Source: Candidatus Woesearchaeota archaeon
GTDB lineage: Archaea; Nanobdellota; Nanobdellia; Woesearchaeales; UBA12501
Assembly (NCBI GenBank): GCA_014729495.1
Contig: WJJV01000092.1
Location: 1 to 7,391, forward strand
Reading direction: 5' to 3'
DNA: 7,391 nt
In this document: positions 1 to 6,663 of the stretch, one piece after another
Position numbering within the stretch: the stretch's first letter is position 1
Layout of the letters: the number at the start of each line of letters is the position of its first letter
Notes under the pieces: model-generated
The model's database searches: none
Told to the model about the DNA's origin: nothing
Seen by the model: only the letters and a program-made list of their open reading frames with translations
Position numbers and translations under genes: made by a program

Positions 1-1
1 A

Positions 2-92
2 GCAAATCCTAACCCCACCCTAAAGGGTGTGGTGTCGACATCTAAAGGATGTCTTCCCCTTTGAGCAGAGCTCAAAGTATTAACAGATTTGC
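2..92. ncRNA. Candidate structured RNA: closing stem plus three hairpins
   Basis: Four perfect or near-perfect stems lie in 91 bases. A 7-bp closing helix pairs GCAAATC (2-8) with GATTTGC (86-92). Inside it are three consecutive hairpins: 12-20/25-33 with loop TAAA and one C-T mismatch; GACATC (37-42) with GATGTC (48-53) and loop TAAAG; and CTTTGAGC (59-66) with GCTCAAAG (70-77) around a 3-base AGA loop. Together they draw a four-way-junction shape. No protein-coding frame is convincing here. It is not a tRNA: there is no GGTTCRA T-loop and the arm lengths are wrong. I saw no C/D-box motifs and no recognisable RNase P or SRP core. A T5 tract (109-113) follows on the plus strand. The strand is undetermined, and the RNA may extend left of the window or join the neighbouring inverted repeat. 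Existence of the stems is seen in the sequence; that it is an RNA gene is inference. Confidence 0.35.
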
Positions 93-117
93 ATTCTAGA
101 TGGTCAAATTTTTAGTC

Positions 118-189
118 TTGAAAATGGCACCTCCCGCACTAAAGTGAGGGGTATTAAACCCAATGAAAATAGCTTGGTGCCATTTTCAA
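118..189. repeat. Perfect 14-bp inverted repeat enclosing a small hairpin
   Basis: TTGAAAATGGCACC (118-131) is the exact reverse complement of GGTGCCATTTTCAA (176-189). The 44-base interior contains a second hairpin: CCC (133-135) and CAC (137-139) pair with GTG (144-146) and GGG (148-150). It has a G-A opposition at 136/147 and a TAAA loop, the same loop sequence seen in the hairpin at 12-33. It lies just beyond the 3' end of the minus-strand gene that stops at 216. It could be an RNA element, the end of a small mobile element, or part of that gene's 3' untranslated region. Confidence 0.65.
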
Positions 190-202
190 TAAAAAAGAAT
201 AT
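190..202 (-). terminator. T-tract terminator of the 137-aa gene
   Basis: Read on the minus strand, a T-rich run with six consecutive T (191-196) begins about 20 bases after the stop codon at 216-218. Archaeal transcription ends on such oligo-T tracts without needing a hairpin. The inverted repeat at 118-189 lies after, not before, the T-run, so it is not a bacterial-style hairpin terminator for this gene. Confidence 0.45.
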
Positions 203-215
203 GCAAACACAAGAA

Positions 216-629
216 TTATTGCTTCTTGCCGCCCACTTTTGGAAGTGGTATAGGCGGAGGCAGGTTTAGCTCTTTGCTCATTATGAGCGCCTGGATGTTG
301 CATTTCATAAGAACAGAGTTGACAACAGGTTCCATTATTGTCTTTGGAAGCTTCTTGTCCTTTTTCCAGCCTTTTGTTATCTCAGCCAGCTCTTTAGGGT
401 CCTCTACATCAAGCACATGGCCTTCAAACAGTATCTCAGCAATGTCAGGCTGATACTCAGACTTGAATTCAAAGAATATCTTCAGGCCTTTCTGTTTTGC
501 AGTGCCTAGTGAGAGGTCTGTCTCCTCAACATCCTGTATTGACACATTGTTGTTAATGTTTACCTTTCCTTTCACTTCGCTTTTCCTTTGGATAAGCATC
601 TTTGTGAAACCGAATCCTACGATTGCCAT
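216..629 (-). CDS. Conserved small DPANN-type protein, function unknown
   Basis: The product is a 137-aa soluble protein starting MAIVGFGFTKM. The frame is open three codons further, to a GTG at 638. The ATG at 629 is chosen because a strong Shine-Dalgarno, AGGTGAT (634-640), sits four bases before it and would overlap a GTG start. There is no signal peptide or membrane segment. The first two thirds alternate short polar beta strands (NINNNVSIQDVEE, GLKIFFEFKSEY, EILFEGHVLDVED). A basic turn (GWKKDKKLPK), a helix around VVNSVLMKCNIQALIM and a proline-rich tail (LNLPPPIPLPKV) follow. I recognise the pattern, especially the tail, as a family recurrent in Woesearchaeota/Pacearchaeota-like genomes, but know no assigned function. 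The strand-rich body followed by a helix and a hydrophobic proline tail is loosely reminiscent of SecB-like chaperones; that is speculation. It is divergent from the HD-hydrolase gene and probably unrelated in function. Confidence 0.85.
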   Translation of the reverse strand: MAIVGFGFTKMLIQRKSEVKGKVNINNNVSIQDVEETDLSLGTAKQKGLKIFFEFKSEYQPDIAEILFEGHVLDVEDPKELAEITKGWKKDKKLPKTIMEPVVNSVLMKCNIQALIMSKELNLPPPIPLPKVGGKKQ

Positions 630-633
630 TAAT

Positions 634-640
634 ATCACCT
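634..640 (-). promoter_or_regulatory. Shine-Dalgarno AGGTGAT that fixes the start at 629
   Basis: On the minus strand the sequence reads AGGTGAT, then ATTA, then ATG. It closely matches the complement of the archaeal 16S 3' end and decides the start codon against the in-frame GTG at 638. Confidence 0.7.
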
Positions 641-662
641 GAGAGCGTGTATTAAGGGGTTG

Positions 663-702
663 TTTTTAAAGATTGTGATGTTCTGTTAAATAAATTTATA
701 AA
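663..702. promoter_or_regulatory. Divergent promoter region with near-palindromic TATA box
   Basis: The intergenic space between the divergent genes holds TTTATAAA (695-702) inside a near-symmetric AT stretch (690-702). On the plus strand its centre lies about 26-28 bases before the ATG at 726, which predicts a leaderless or nearly leaderless transcript for the HD gene. On the minus strand the same element could drive the 137-aa gene with a leader of about 40 bases. A second minus-strand candidate, TTTAAAAA (663-670), would put the start of transcription near 640, on top of the Shine-Dalgarno. Positions are from spacing rules only. Confidence 0.5.
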
Positions 703-725
703 GAAGATTGGTAGTATACTTGATT

Positions 726-1859
726 ATGACCCTGTTTAACACACTTTTCAGAAGAAAAGGCAGTCTTGATTATATAAAAGATATAGATAAAGACCTGTAT
801 TTTGAAATACACCTCCTGATAAGATTAGGTGATTTCAGCAAAGAAAAGTTTAGGTTGATTAATGAGTTCATAGATACATGGGATAAAGGCAGACTAAAAA
901 AGCTTCATTCCATAATAGAGAAAGCAGAAGATATTGTAAGTAAGGAATCAGACGCCCTAAGCTCTTTCTTAAAAAGATTGAATCAGGATGACAAAAACCT
1001 ATCGGTTCTGTTAAATGAGAATTATACTGGAAAAACTAAAGAAGTTATGGAAAAATTAAAAAATATTGTTGCATTTTATAAATCCAACATTTCAAAGCAG
1101 AAAGAATTTTTTGATCAAACTATTGACAGATTGTGGGCAAAAAGAAGAGAAATAAAGGCATTTCTTGAACTTATGCACCAGGAAGCAATGCTCATAGAGG
1201 CAGCAAAAAAGGACATGGATGAACTGGAAGATAAACTAAGATACATACACCACATATCAAAACAGAGTATTGTGGATCTCTTGAATAAATATCATATTTT
1301 AACACCTACAGTAATCAAAGCACTTGATCAGGCCGAGATATCCCATAAGAATCAGCTAAGGGATGATGGTGCTGACTACCTCGAGGAGCATGTTTATGGA
1401 GTTGTCCATGAGATAGTTCTCTTCTGCAAAAGCAAAAAAGTCAGGCCTACAGAGAATCTGATTTGTGGAGCTCTTCTGCATGATGTACTGGAGGACGACC
1501 CTTCTGTTGATGAAGGAGCATTTATCAACAAATTCGGAAGAACCATCTATGAGATTGTAGCTCCCCTTACCAAACCTGACTGGCAGAAATTTCCCGGCAA
1601 AAACAAAGAAGAAAAAAAGATGAATATGAATAAAGCATATTTTGAGAGAATGAGCAAGGCCCGTTATGAGACAAAAATCATCAAACTGGCTGATAGGTTG
1701 AATAATCTGTCCTACATCATGCACTCAAATCCTGAAAAGATGGCATTCTACCTGAAAGAGACTGAGCTGTTTCATCTGCCTTTTGCCAGGCAAACATCTG
1801 CTTACTTCTACAAGAGAATCAAATCGCTGCATGAATCATTGGTACTGCTGGAAAAATAA
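726..1859 (+). CDS. Stand-alone RelA/SpoT-type HD alarmone hydrolase
   Basis: The product is a 377-aa soluble protein. Residues 1 to about 190 are almost entirely charged alpha helix and probably coiled-coil, with no family I recognise. Residues about 195-350 are an HD domain of the SpoT/Rel hydrolase kind. The motifs are RDDGADYLEEH with metal ligand H222, LLHDVLED with H252-D253 and the catalytic E256-D257 pair, FG..IYEIV and PLTK, and KLADRLNNL with D323. These correspond to the four metal ligands and catalytic ED pair of known Rel hydrolases, which remove the 3' pyrophosphate from (p)ppGpp or related alarmones. No synthetase, TGS or ACT domain is present, and there is no signal peptide, so it should act in the cytoplasm. 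The frame is open to a TTG at 708, but the ATG at 726 fits the TATA spacing (leaderless). It converges on the gene cluster encoding an exported RelA/SpoT synthetase-domain protein, so a role in destroying that enzyme's product is plausible but inferred. Confidence 0.9.
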   Translation: MTLFNTLFRRKGSLDYIKDIDKDLYFEIHLLIRLGDFSKEKFRLINEFIDTWDKGRLKKLHSIIEKAEDIVSKESDALSSFLKRLNQDDKNLSVLLNENYTGKTKEVMEKLKNIVAFYKSNISKQKEFFDQTIDRLWAKRREIKAFLELMHQEAMLIEAAKKDMDELEDKLRYIHHISKQSIVDLLNKYHILTPTVIKALDQAEISHKNQLRDDGADYLEEHVYGVVHEIVLFCKSKKVRPTENLICGALLHDVLEDDPSVDEGAFINKFGRTIYEIVAPLTKPDWQKFPGKNKEEKKMNMNKAYFERMSKARYETKIIKLADRLNNLSYIMHSNPEKMAFYLKETELFHLPFARQTSAYFYKRIKSLHESLVLLEK

Positions 1860-1876
1860 CTAAAACTTTATTTTAA
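1850..1876. terminator. Overlapping convergent T-tract terminators
   Basis: The plus-strand gene ends at 1859 and is followed by TTTATTTT (1867-1874). The minus-strand gene ends at 1860 and is followed on its own strand by TTATTTTTCC (1859-1850). Each T-tract lies inside the coding end of the opposite gene, because there is no intergenic base between the two stops. The transcripts must therefore overlap at their 3' ends. Confidence 0.45.
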
Positions 1877-2177
1877 TCTCCCGATCATGCAGTTCGCTTC
1901 TTACATAAGAAAAAAGCTTCTGGGCTTTCCCTATCCAAGATTTATAATCAGCAGTTGAAGAATCCGCCAGAGAATCTATAATTTCTTTTGCTTCACCTGA
2001 TCTTATAATCTTTTTAAGAGAGCTCAGATTCAAATTAATCTCAATAACCTCCTGTATAGAATAATCATCTCTTATATGTGGGCTTAAATTCAATATAATA
2101 TATGTAGATGAAGGTTCATTCCTGTTTTTTGTTCTCAATTCAGTTCCGGTTATCTTATATTTTAAATTTTCAAACAT
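1860..2177 (-). CDS. Unrecognised 105-aa protein downstream of the synthetase toxin-like gene
   Basis: I do not recognise this family. The protein starts MFENLKYKITGTEL and ends DREIKIKF. It has no signal peptide, no transmembrane segment and no cysteine. It appears to have an N-terminal strand-rich half (YKITGTEL, STYIILNLSP, IQEVIEINLNL) and a helical C-terminal half (SLKKIIRSGEAKEIIDSLA, SWIGKAQKLFSYVRSEL). The ATG is supported by a Shine-Dalgarno AGAGGT (2183-2188) five bases upstream. It lies 39 bases after the stop of the 1481-aa exported protein on the same strand. This is where immunity genes usually sit behind polymorphic toxins, so it is a candidate immunity or accessory protein by position only. 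A possible TATA box in the gap suggests it can also be transcribed on its own. Its TAG stop abuts the stop of the convergent HD gene. Confidence 0.75.
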   Translation of the reverse strand: MFENLKYKITGTELRTKNRNEPSSTYIILNLSPHIRDDYSIQEVIEINLNLSSLKKIIRSGEAKEIIDSLADSSTADYKSWIGKAQKLFSYVRSELHDREIKIKF

Positions 2178-2182
2178 GGTAT

Positions 2183-2207
2183 ACCTCTGATGGATTTCCT
2201 ATATAAA
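2183..2207 (-). promoter_or_regulatory. TATA box and Shine-Dalgarno of the 105-aa gene
   Basis: On the minus strand TTTATATA (2207-2200) lies about 26 bases before the ATG at 2177, and AGAGGT (2188-2183) lies five bases before it. The two imply different modes: the TATA spacing predicts a leaderless message, whereas the Shine-Dalgarno would only be included in a message read through from the upstream gene. Both may be used: an independent leaderless transcript and a polycistronic one. Confidence 0.45.
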
Positions 2208-2216
2208 TATTATGGT

Positions 2217-5200
2217 TCAGCCTCCAAAACATACTCCTGCTGCAACTAGATGAGGAGGACATTCTGGCATTGGACATGGACTGCATTCCCCAAGCTCTTG
2301 TCTATGCAAAGCTTCTCCAACATCTGCAGCATAACTTTGAGCAGAGGGGTCTGTCTTGAATTCTCCTTTGTATATATAATCATGAGTCCAGTCCGCGAAC
2401 TCTGTTTGGGCTGGTGTTCGTACTTGAATCTCTACAGGCATTCCATCTTGAATAACAACATAATGGACAGAATAATAACCATCTCCCCTATTGTCTGCGC
2501 CCAGAAAGTCTTTCCTCCTAATAATGTTATCTCCATAGGTTTCTTCAATCATTATGGCTACTTCTTGCTCTGCTTCAATAGAATCAACAGTGATTCTTGT
2601 GCCTGCAACATCCCTCATTGCAATATCCTCTGTAGGTGCAGCATCAATAACCATTCTTCTTGCTTCATCAAGAGTAGTACCTGGTGGGAATTCGCCAGCT
2701 ACAAAATCTCTGTATATTTTCTCCTCTAGATTTCCTGCACCTTTTAATCTCCCGGTTACCTCAGCATCAGGAAACAAGTCCTTTAAGTTCCTAATTGCAT
2801 CATCCAATGGTCCTTGATGGGAATCAATAAAAGTAGTGGTTTCTTCAGGAGCATTTCTGGCAAAGAATGCCAGATATTCTTCAAATCCTGCATCTTGAAG
2901 ATTAGGAATATCTTCAACATTATATGCAGAGGGCCTAGTTTCTCTTGCCTCTCCTGCTGGCCTTCTATCAATCTCATACCTTGGCAAATCAAAATCTGTC
3001 TGAGCCGCTGCAACTTCTGTTGCCTCTTCAAAAGCCTGTTCTGCAGCAGCAAGTCTCCTTATTTCATAAGAATTAACAAATTCATCGCCCAGGGCTGATG
3101 GATCCATACTCTGCTCCAAAAAATACATCTCTCCATGATCTGTCTTTAGTCTTATAACTCCTGTGTCTGAAACTTCAACTTCTCCAAGGTCTCTCAGAGC
3201 ATTGACATCGATTTCGCCATCATAACGATATACAGGGGAAGGATCTAATGAACAAGGAGAAGAACATGCTAAATGAACATGAGGGTCAACTATAAGATCA
3301 GTATTACCAAAGGCATTTCTGACTGATGCCTGAGCTGCATCAAAACCATCTGGTCCGCCAGTAAGAATCATTACAAAGTTCTCAGCTGCCGGACCCCCTA
3401 CAACACCAGCACCATACTCAACAAATTCCTCTGTACCCATCCTGATAACGCTGCCTGCAAAGCCCCTTAATGCAGAACTTGACGAACCTGATACAACAGA
3501 AGGTGCAAGTTCCATCAAATTTCCTGTGACTGAAAGCACTCTTGCACCTCCTGGAATCCTCATAAGTCCTGACTGACCTAATTTACCAAGAGCACCAAAA
3601 GTCACCCATGCAGCTGGATTCACAACCTCAGCACTGATATCATACAAAGAAGATGCAGTAAGACTTTCATCTGCAAAATTGAACCATTCATCATAAGGAT
3701 CAAGTATATCAACATAAAGTTCATTTGCTCTCTGTCTTGTAGCAGGATCATCAGATATTTCTTCCACCTGCTGAGCAATCATAGCAGCACCAAGGAAATT
3801 ATTGTCTGCTCTGTACTGCTCAGCCACTTCCAGCAATGCCTCATCCCTCTCAGGACCATAAGGGATATCTGCTGTTGCTATTCCAGCTTGAATAGAGGGA
3901 TCTGTCTGGACAAATCTCACATGCTCCTCTGTCAATCCATCAAAATAACCCTTCTCTTGGAGTTCCAGTATTAAAATTACGTCAAAATCAGGTATTACTC
4001 GAGGTTGTTCAGTAGGAGGGGGAGGAGTATAAGTATCTGAGCCTAGAACTCTTGGACTTCCATCATAACCCCCAGTATAAGGTGGTGCTACATCTTCTGG
4101 GCTTCCCAGCCTAACTCCAAACTCTAATATTGCTGCAGCTTCTTCAAGATTAGAGGCGTGCCCATCTTCTATTAATCTATTCATGATATCAAGGGATTGG
4201 GAACCCACCTCAAAATGATGTTCATTGTCATCAATAGCATAAGGACGATAGAAATCCCTTGCAATATTCAAAGGAGATAATGAAGAAAGACCTGCAAATG
4301 CATTCTCATACCAGCTGTTGCCATATAATGATTCATAGAACTCCATGCCCGCCTGAATAGATCTTGGCCTGTCGTCCCTGCCCATCTCCTGCTGATATTC
4401 CATCACAAGAAGCATCCTCGACATTGCCAGAGGGCCTTCTGTCTCAATAATCTCAATATTTTGGCTTGCCATGTTAGCAGCCTCTGAATCAGGATATTTC
4501 TCTACAATATTATTATAATACTCAGCTGCTCCATAGAAATTATTCTGCTGCAGCATTGCTTCTGCAACCTGCACATTGGCATGGACTATGACATCCTCTC
4601 CAAAACTCGAGTAATGAGACTCAACATTATCATACCATTCCCTATAATCCATGTCTGTTCCAAATCCTTTGCTCACATACACAGTCAATAAAGCAGCTTG
4701 AAGACCTTCTTCCTCGCCTCTGTTCTGTCTTTCATAATCCGACAGGCCTTGGATAGCTTCCTGAGGTTTTCTCTCAAATACTTCCATTCTTTGCTGCTGA
4801 CTAGGAGGGCTTCCTCTAAAACTAAAATCACCTTGTATGTTTTCATCAACTCTTCCATCACCATCTGTATCTATTCCTATGAATCCAGTCTCTGGGTCAA
4901 TGTAGATTATCTTACCCTTAACTGTCCTTGTCTGACCATCTTCAGCAGGAACATCTGCATTGATTCTGTCACCAGTCATCCATCCCTGTGCAGTGTACTG
5001 GCCTCTTGCTGCAAAAAGCGCATTTGCCATCATAAATGATTCTTTTTTCTCTCCAAGATAATCCTGAACACTGACCGGGTCAATCACGAATAGTGTGTTG
5101 CCGTCAGTTGGCTGATAAGCCATCCCAAAGTCAGTGCCGATTCCCATAGTATTGCAGCTGTTGGGCTGGTCGCAGTCATCTCCAAGCTGTATTATTGTGT

Positions 5201-6662
5201 CTCTTTCAACAAGCAGGAACTGTGTAGGGTCAACAAGCCTGTTTGCCATGTCAGCAAGCTCTGCCTGATTTGTATTTATCCTGATCTCTCCGCCTTCATT
5301 AACAATTGTCATTGGAATAGAGATCTCATCTCCAACAAATCCCTCTTCCTGTGTAAGATCGCCCAGATGGCCTTTGGTGCTCAGCCTGGCAACTTCTCCT
5401 TCTTCATCTCCAGTCACTCTTATGGCAAGAGTTCCTTCATCATTCACTAAGCTTGTTATCTCTGAAGAATCTGTCAAACCCTCATACTCAAGCTGAGGTG
5501 TCTCAAATTCCAGCTGTCCATTGGCAAGAGTAGTACCATCAAAAAGCTGGAAAGAGGAGTCTTCTGATTTTGACTGGACTGAGAGGCAAGTATATGCTCT
5601 TGGCCTTCTGTTTTCATCCCTGCATCTTCTTTCAACATCAACAGCGCCCTGTGTAACAAGATTTCCCATCCCATCTTCACCAAAATCCCCTAAGACTACA
5701 ATATTATTGTAATCTGCAAATTCACCAGGAACAGGTGTTCCTTCTGGAACTATCACAACATTGAAACCAGATGGTTTTATCACAGTATTAGGGGTAAGAA
5801 AAGGCTCCATGTAAACACTATCACCTCCTGGATACTCCTCAAGAAGGACTGTCCTGCCAATCATAGTAAACTTTCCATAAAACATTCTTAATGTCCTACT
5901 ATCTCCTCTGCGAGTGATCTTTACATTCGCTCCCTCACCAGACAAGTATCCTGAACTGTCAAAAGAAAGACTGCCATAGATTTGAACGTTTGCCTGCTCT
6001 CCATTTGGAAGAAGTATTGTTGCTCTGGCCTTACCACGCACAGTATATCCAGAAATATCATCTCCAGAAATCACTATATCAGACTCAGCTATCACCTCAT
6101 TTCCTGCAGCATCCCTAAATACAGCTCCTGCAGAAAGATGTATTTCGCCTGAAGAAACAACAGCAGTCTGTCCTGCTCCAAGCTCAATCTGGGAACCATC
6201 TGGTAATGTGTTGTCTGCACTTATAGAGCCGTCAAGAATCTCTATTGAAGCTCCATTATCATATTTGAACACAAAACCCCCTCCAGGCAGAGCATCTACT
6301 CCAACTGCATTTGAAGGGATATCATTGAGATCAAGAAAACTATCCCCATTGGTAAGTGTGTTTCCACTATAGGTTATTCCAGCAGAGTTTCCAAGGCCAG
6401 TTATGGCAATTCCAGATCTCTGGGAAAAGTAGCTATCTGCTCTACCCCTAAAATGATTGAACTGGTTCTCAAAGAGCATCTCCTGGTGCTGAGAATCCAG
6501 CTGGCTCCAGTCTATCTGGTCCAGCTGATCAGGTGATGCTGTCTGAAGATTATCAGGAGTCCAGGTGCCTGGATCTTCTGGATTAAATCCATTTGCTGAT
6601 ACACCTGCAGCTAAAAGTAGAGAAATGATGAATCCTGTTGTAAAAATACATAATCTTCTCAT
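2217..6662 (-). CDS. Exported 1481-aa multidomain protein with C-terminal RelA/SpoT synthetase domain (toxin-like)
   Basis: The frame opens at an ATG at 6713, but the ATG at 6662 is preferred. It gives a clean signal peptide (MRRLCIFTTGFIISLLLAAG, cleavage near VSA-NG, residue 23), has AAGGTT seven bases upstream, and starts one base after the preceding stop. Residues about 80-300 are glycine-rich beta repeats, possibly a beta-helix stalk. A DTDGDGRVDEN calcium-type loop lies near 597. TPR-like helices (NNFYGAAEYYNNIVEKYPDS) lie near 700-738 and again near 945-985, separated by a TPPPPTEQP linker near 880. A Gly/Ala-rich hydrophobic stretch spans about 1014-1100. The C-terminus (about 1280-1435) is a RelA/SpoT pyrophosphokinase domain: GRLK (R1305, K1307), RDVAGTRI (D1351), GYYSVH (Y1396, H1400), EIQVRT (E1411) and THDYIYK. 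These match residues that bind ATP, magnesium and the acceptor nucleotide. Ten cysteines in the mature chain fall in close groups, fitting extracellular disulfides. The product could be (p)ppGpp or (p)ppApp; the sequence does not decide. A toxin-like role is inferred from architecture. Confidence 0.9.
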   Translation of the reverse strand: MRRLCIFTTGFIISLLLAAGVSANGFNPEDPGTWTPDNLQTASPDQLDQIDWSQLDSQHQEMLFENQFNHFRGRADSYFSQRSGIAITGLGNSAGITYSGNTLTNGDSFLDLNDIPSNAVGVDALPGGGFVFKYDNGASIEILDGSISADNTLPDGSQIELGAGQTAVVSSGEIHLSAGAVFRDAAGNEVIAESDIVISGDDISGYTVRGKARATILLPNGEQANVQIYGSLSFDSSGYLSGEGANVKITRRGDSRTLRMFYGKFTMIGRTVLLEEYPGGDSVYMEPFLTPNTVIKPSGFNVVIVPEGTPVPGEFADYNNIVVLGDFGEDGMGNLVTQGAVDVERRCRDENRRPRAYTCLSVQSKSEDSSFQLFDGTTLANGQLEFETPQLEYEGLTDSSEITSLVNDEGTLAIRVTGDEEGEVARLSTKGHLGDLTQEEGFVGDEISIPMTIVNEGGEIRINTNQAELADMANRLVDPTQFLLVERDTIIQLGDDCDQPNSCNTMGIGTDFGMAYQPTDGNTLFVIDPVSVQDYLGEKKESFMMANALFAARGQYTAQGWMTGDRINADVPAEDGQTRTVKGKIIYIDPETGFIGIDTDGDGRVDENIQGDFSFRGSPPSQQQRMEVFERKPQEAIQGLSDYERQNRGEEEGLQAALLTVYVSKGFGTDMDYREWYDNVESHYSSFGEDVIVHANVQVAEAMLQQNNFYGAAEYYNNIVEKYPDSEAANMASQNIEIIETEGPLAMSRMLLVMEYQQEMGRDDRPRSIQAGMEFYESLYGNSWYENAFAGLSSLSPLNIARDFYRPYAIDDNEHHFEVGSQSLDIMNRLIEDGHASNLEEAAAILEFGVRLGSPEDVAPPYTGGYDGSPRVLGSDTYTPPPPTEQPRVIPDFDVILILELQEKGYFDGLTEEHVRFVQTDPSIQAGIATADIPYGPERDEALLEVAEQYRADNNFLGAAMIAQQVEEISDDPATRQRANELYVDILDPYDEWFNFADESLTASSLYDISAEVVNPAAWVTFGALGKLGQSGLMRIPGGARVLSVTGNLMELAPSVVSGSSSSALRGFAGSVIRMGTEEFVEYGAGVVGGPAAENFVMILTGGPDGFDAAQASVRNAFGNTDLIVDPHVHLACSSPCSLDPSPVYRYDGEIDVNALRDLGEVEVSDTGVIRLKTDHGEMYFLEQSMDPSALGDEFVNSYEIRRLAAAEQAFEEATEVAAAQTDFDLPRYEIDRRPAGEARETRPSAYNVEDIPNLQDAGFEEYLAFFARNAPEETTTFIDSHQGPLDDAIRNLKDLFPDAEVTGRLKGAGNLEEKIYRDFVAGEFPPGTTLDEARRMVIDAAPTEDIAMRDVAGTRITVDSIEAEQEVAIMIEETYGDNIIRRKDFLGADNRGDGYYSVHYVVIQDGMPVEIQVRTPAQTEFADWTHDYIYKGEFKTDPSAQSYAADVGEALHRQELGECSPCPMPECPPHLVAAGVCFGG

Positions 6663-6663
6663 A

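Noticed and set aside
2..92. tRNA gene in the cloverleaf-like region
   Set aside because: Despite a 7-bp closing stem and three arms, neither strand has a T-loop consensus or a proper D-arm, the presumed arms are 6-9 bp, and loops are 3-5 bases instead of 7.
708..725. TTG start of the HD hydrolase at 708
   Set aside because: It adds only MVVYLI, lies too close to the TATA box to be on the message if transcription starts about 26 bases downstream, and has no ribosome site. ATG at 726 fits a leaderless message.
1356..1724. Minus-strand 122-aa open frame inside the HD gene
   Set aside because: It is a shadow of the HD-domain coding sequence; the metal-ligand motifs are on the plus strand.
726..1859. 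Full-length bifunctional Rel/SpoT enzyme
   Set aside because: Only the hydrolase motifs are present, and no RxK, GYxSxH or EIQxRT synthetase motifs follow the HD domain. The synthetase motifs are in the separate exported protein.
2250..2817. Two overlapping plus-strand open frames (159 and 87 aa) antisense to the synthetase domain
   Set aside because: They lie opposite a region with clear, motif-supported coding sense on the minus strand. Their translations are low-complexity and cysteine/serine-rich without domain patterns, and no ribosome site is seen.
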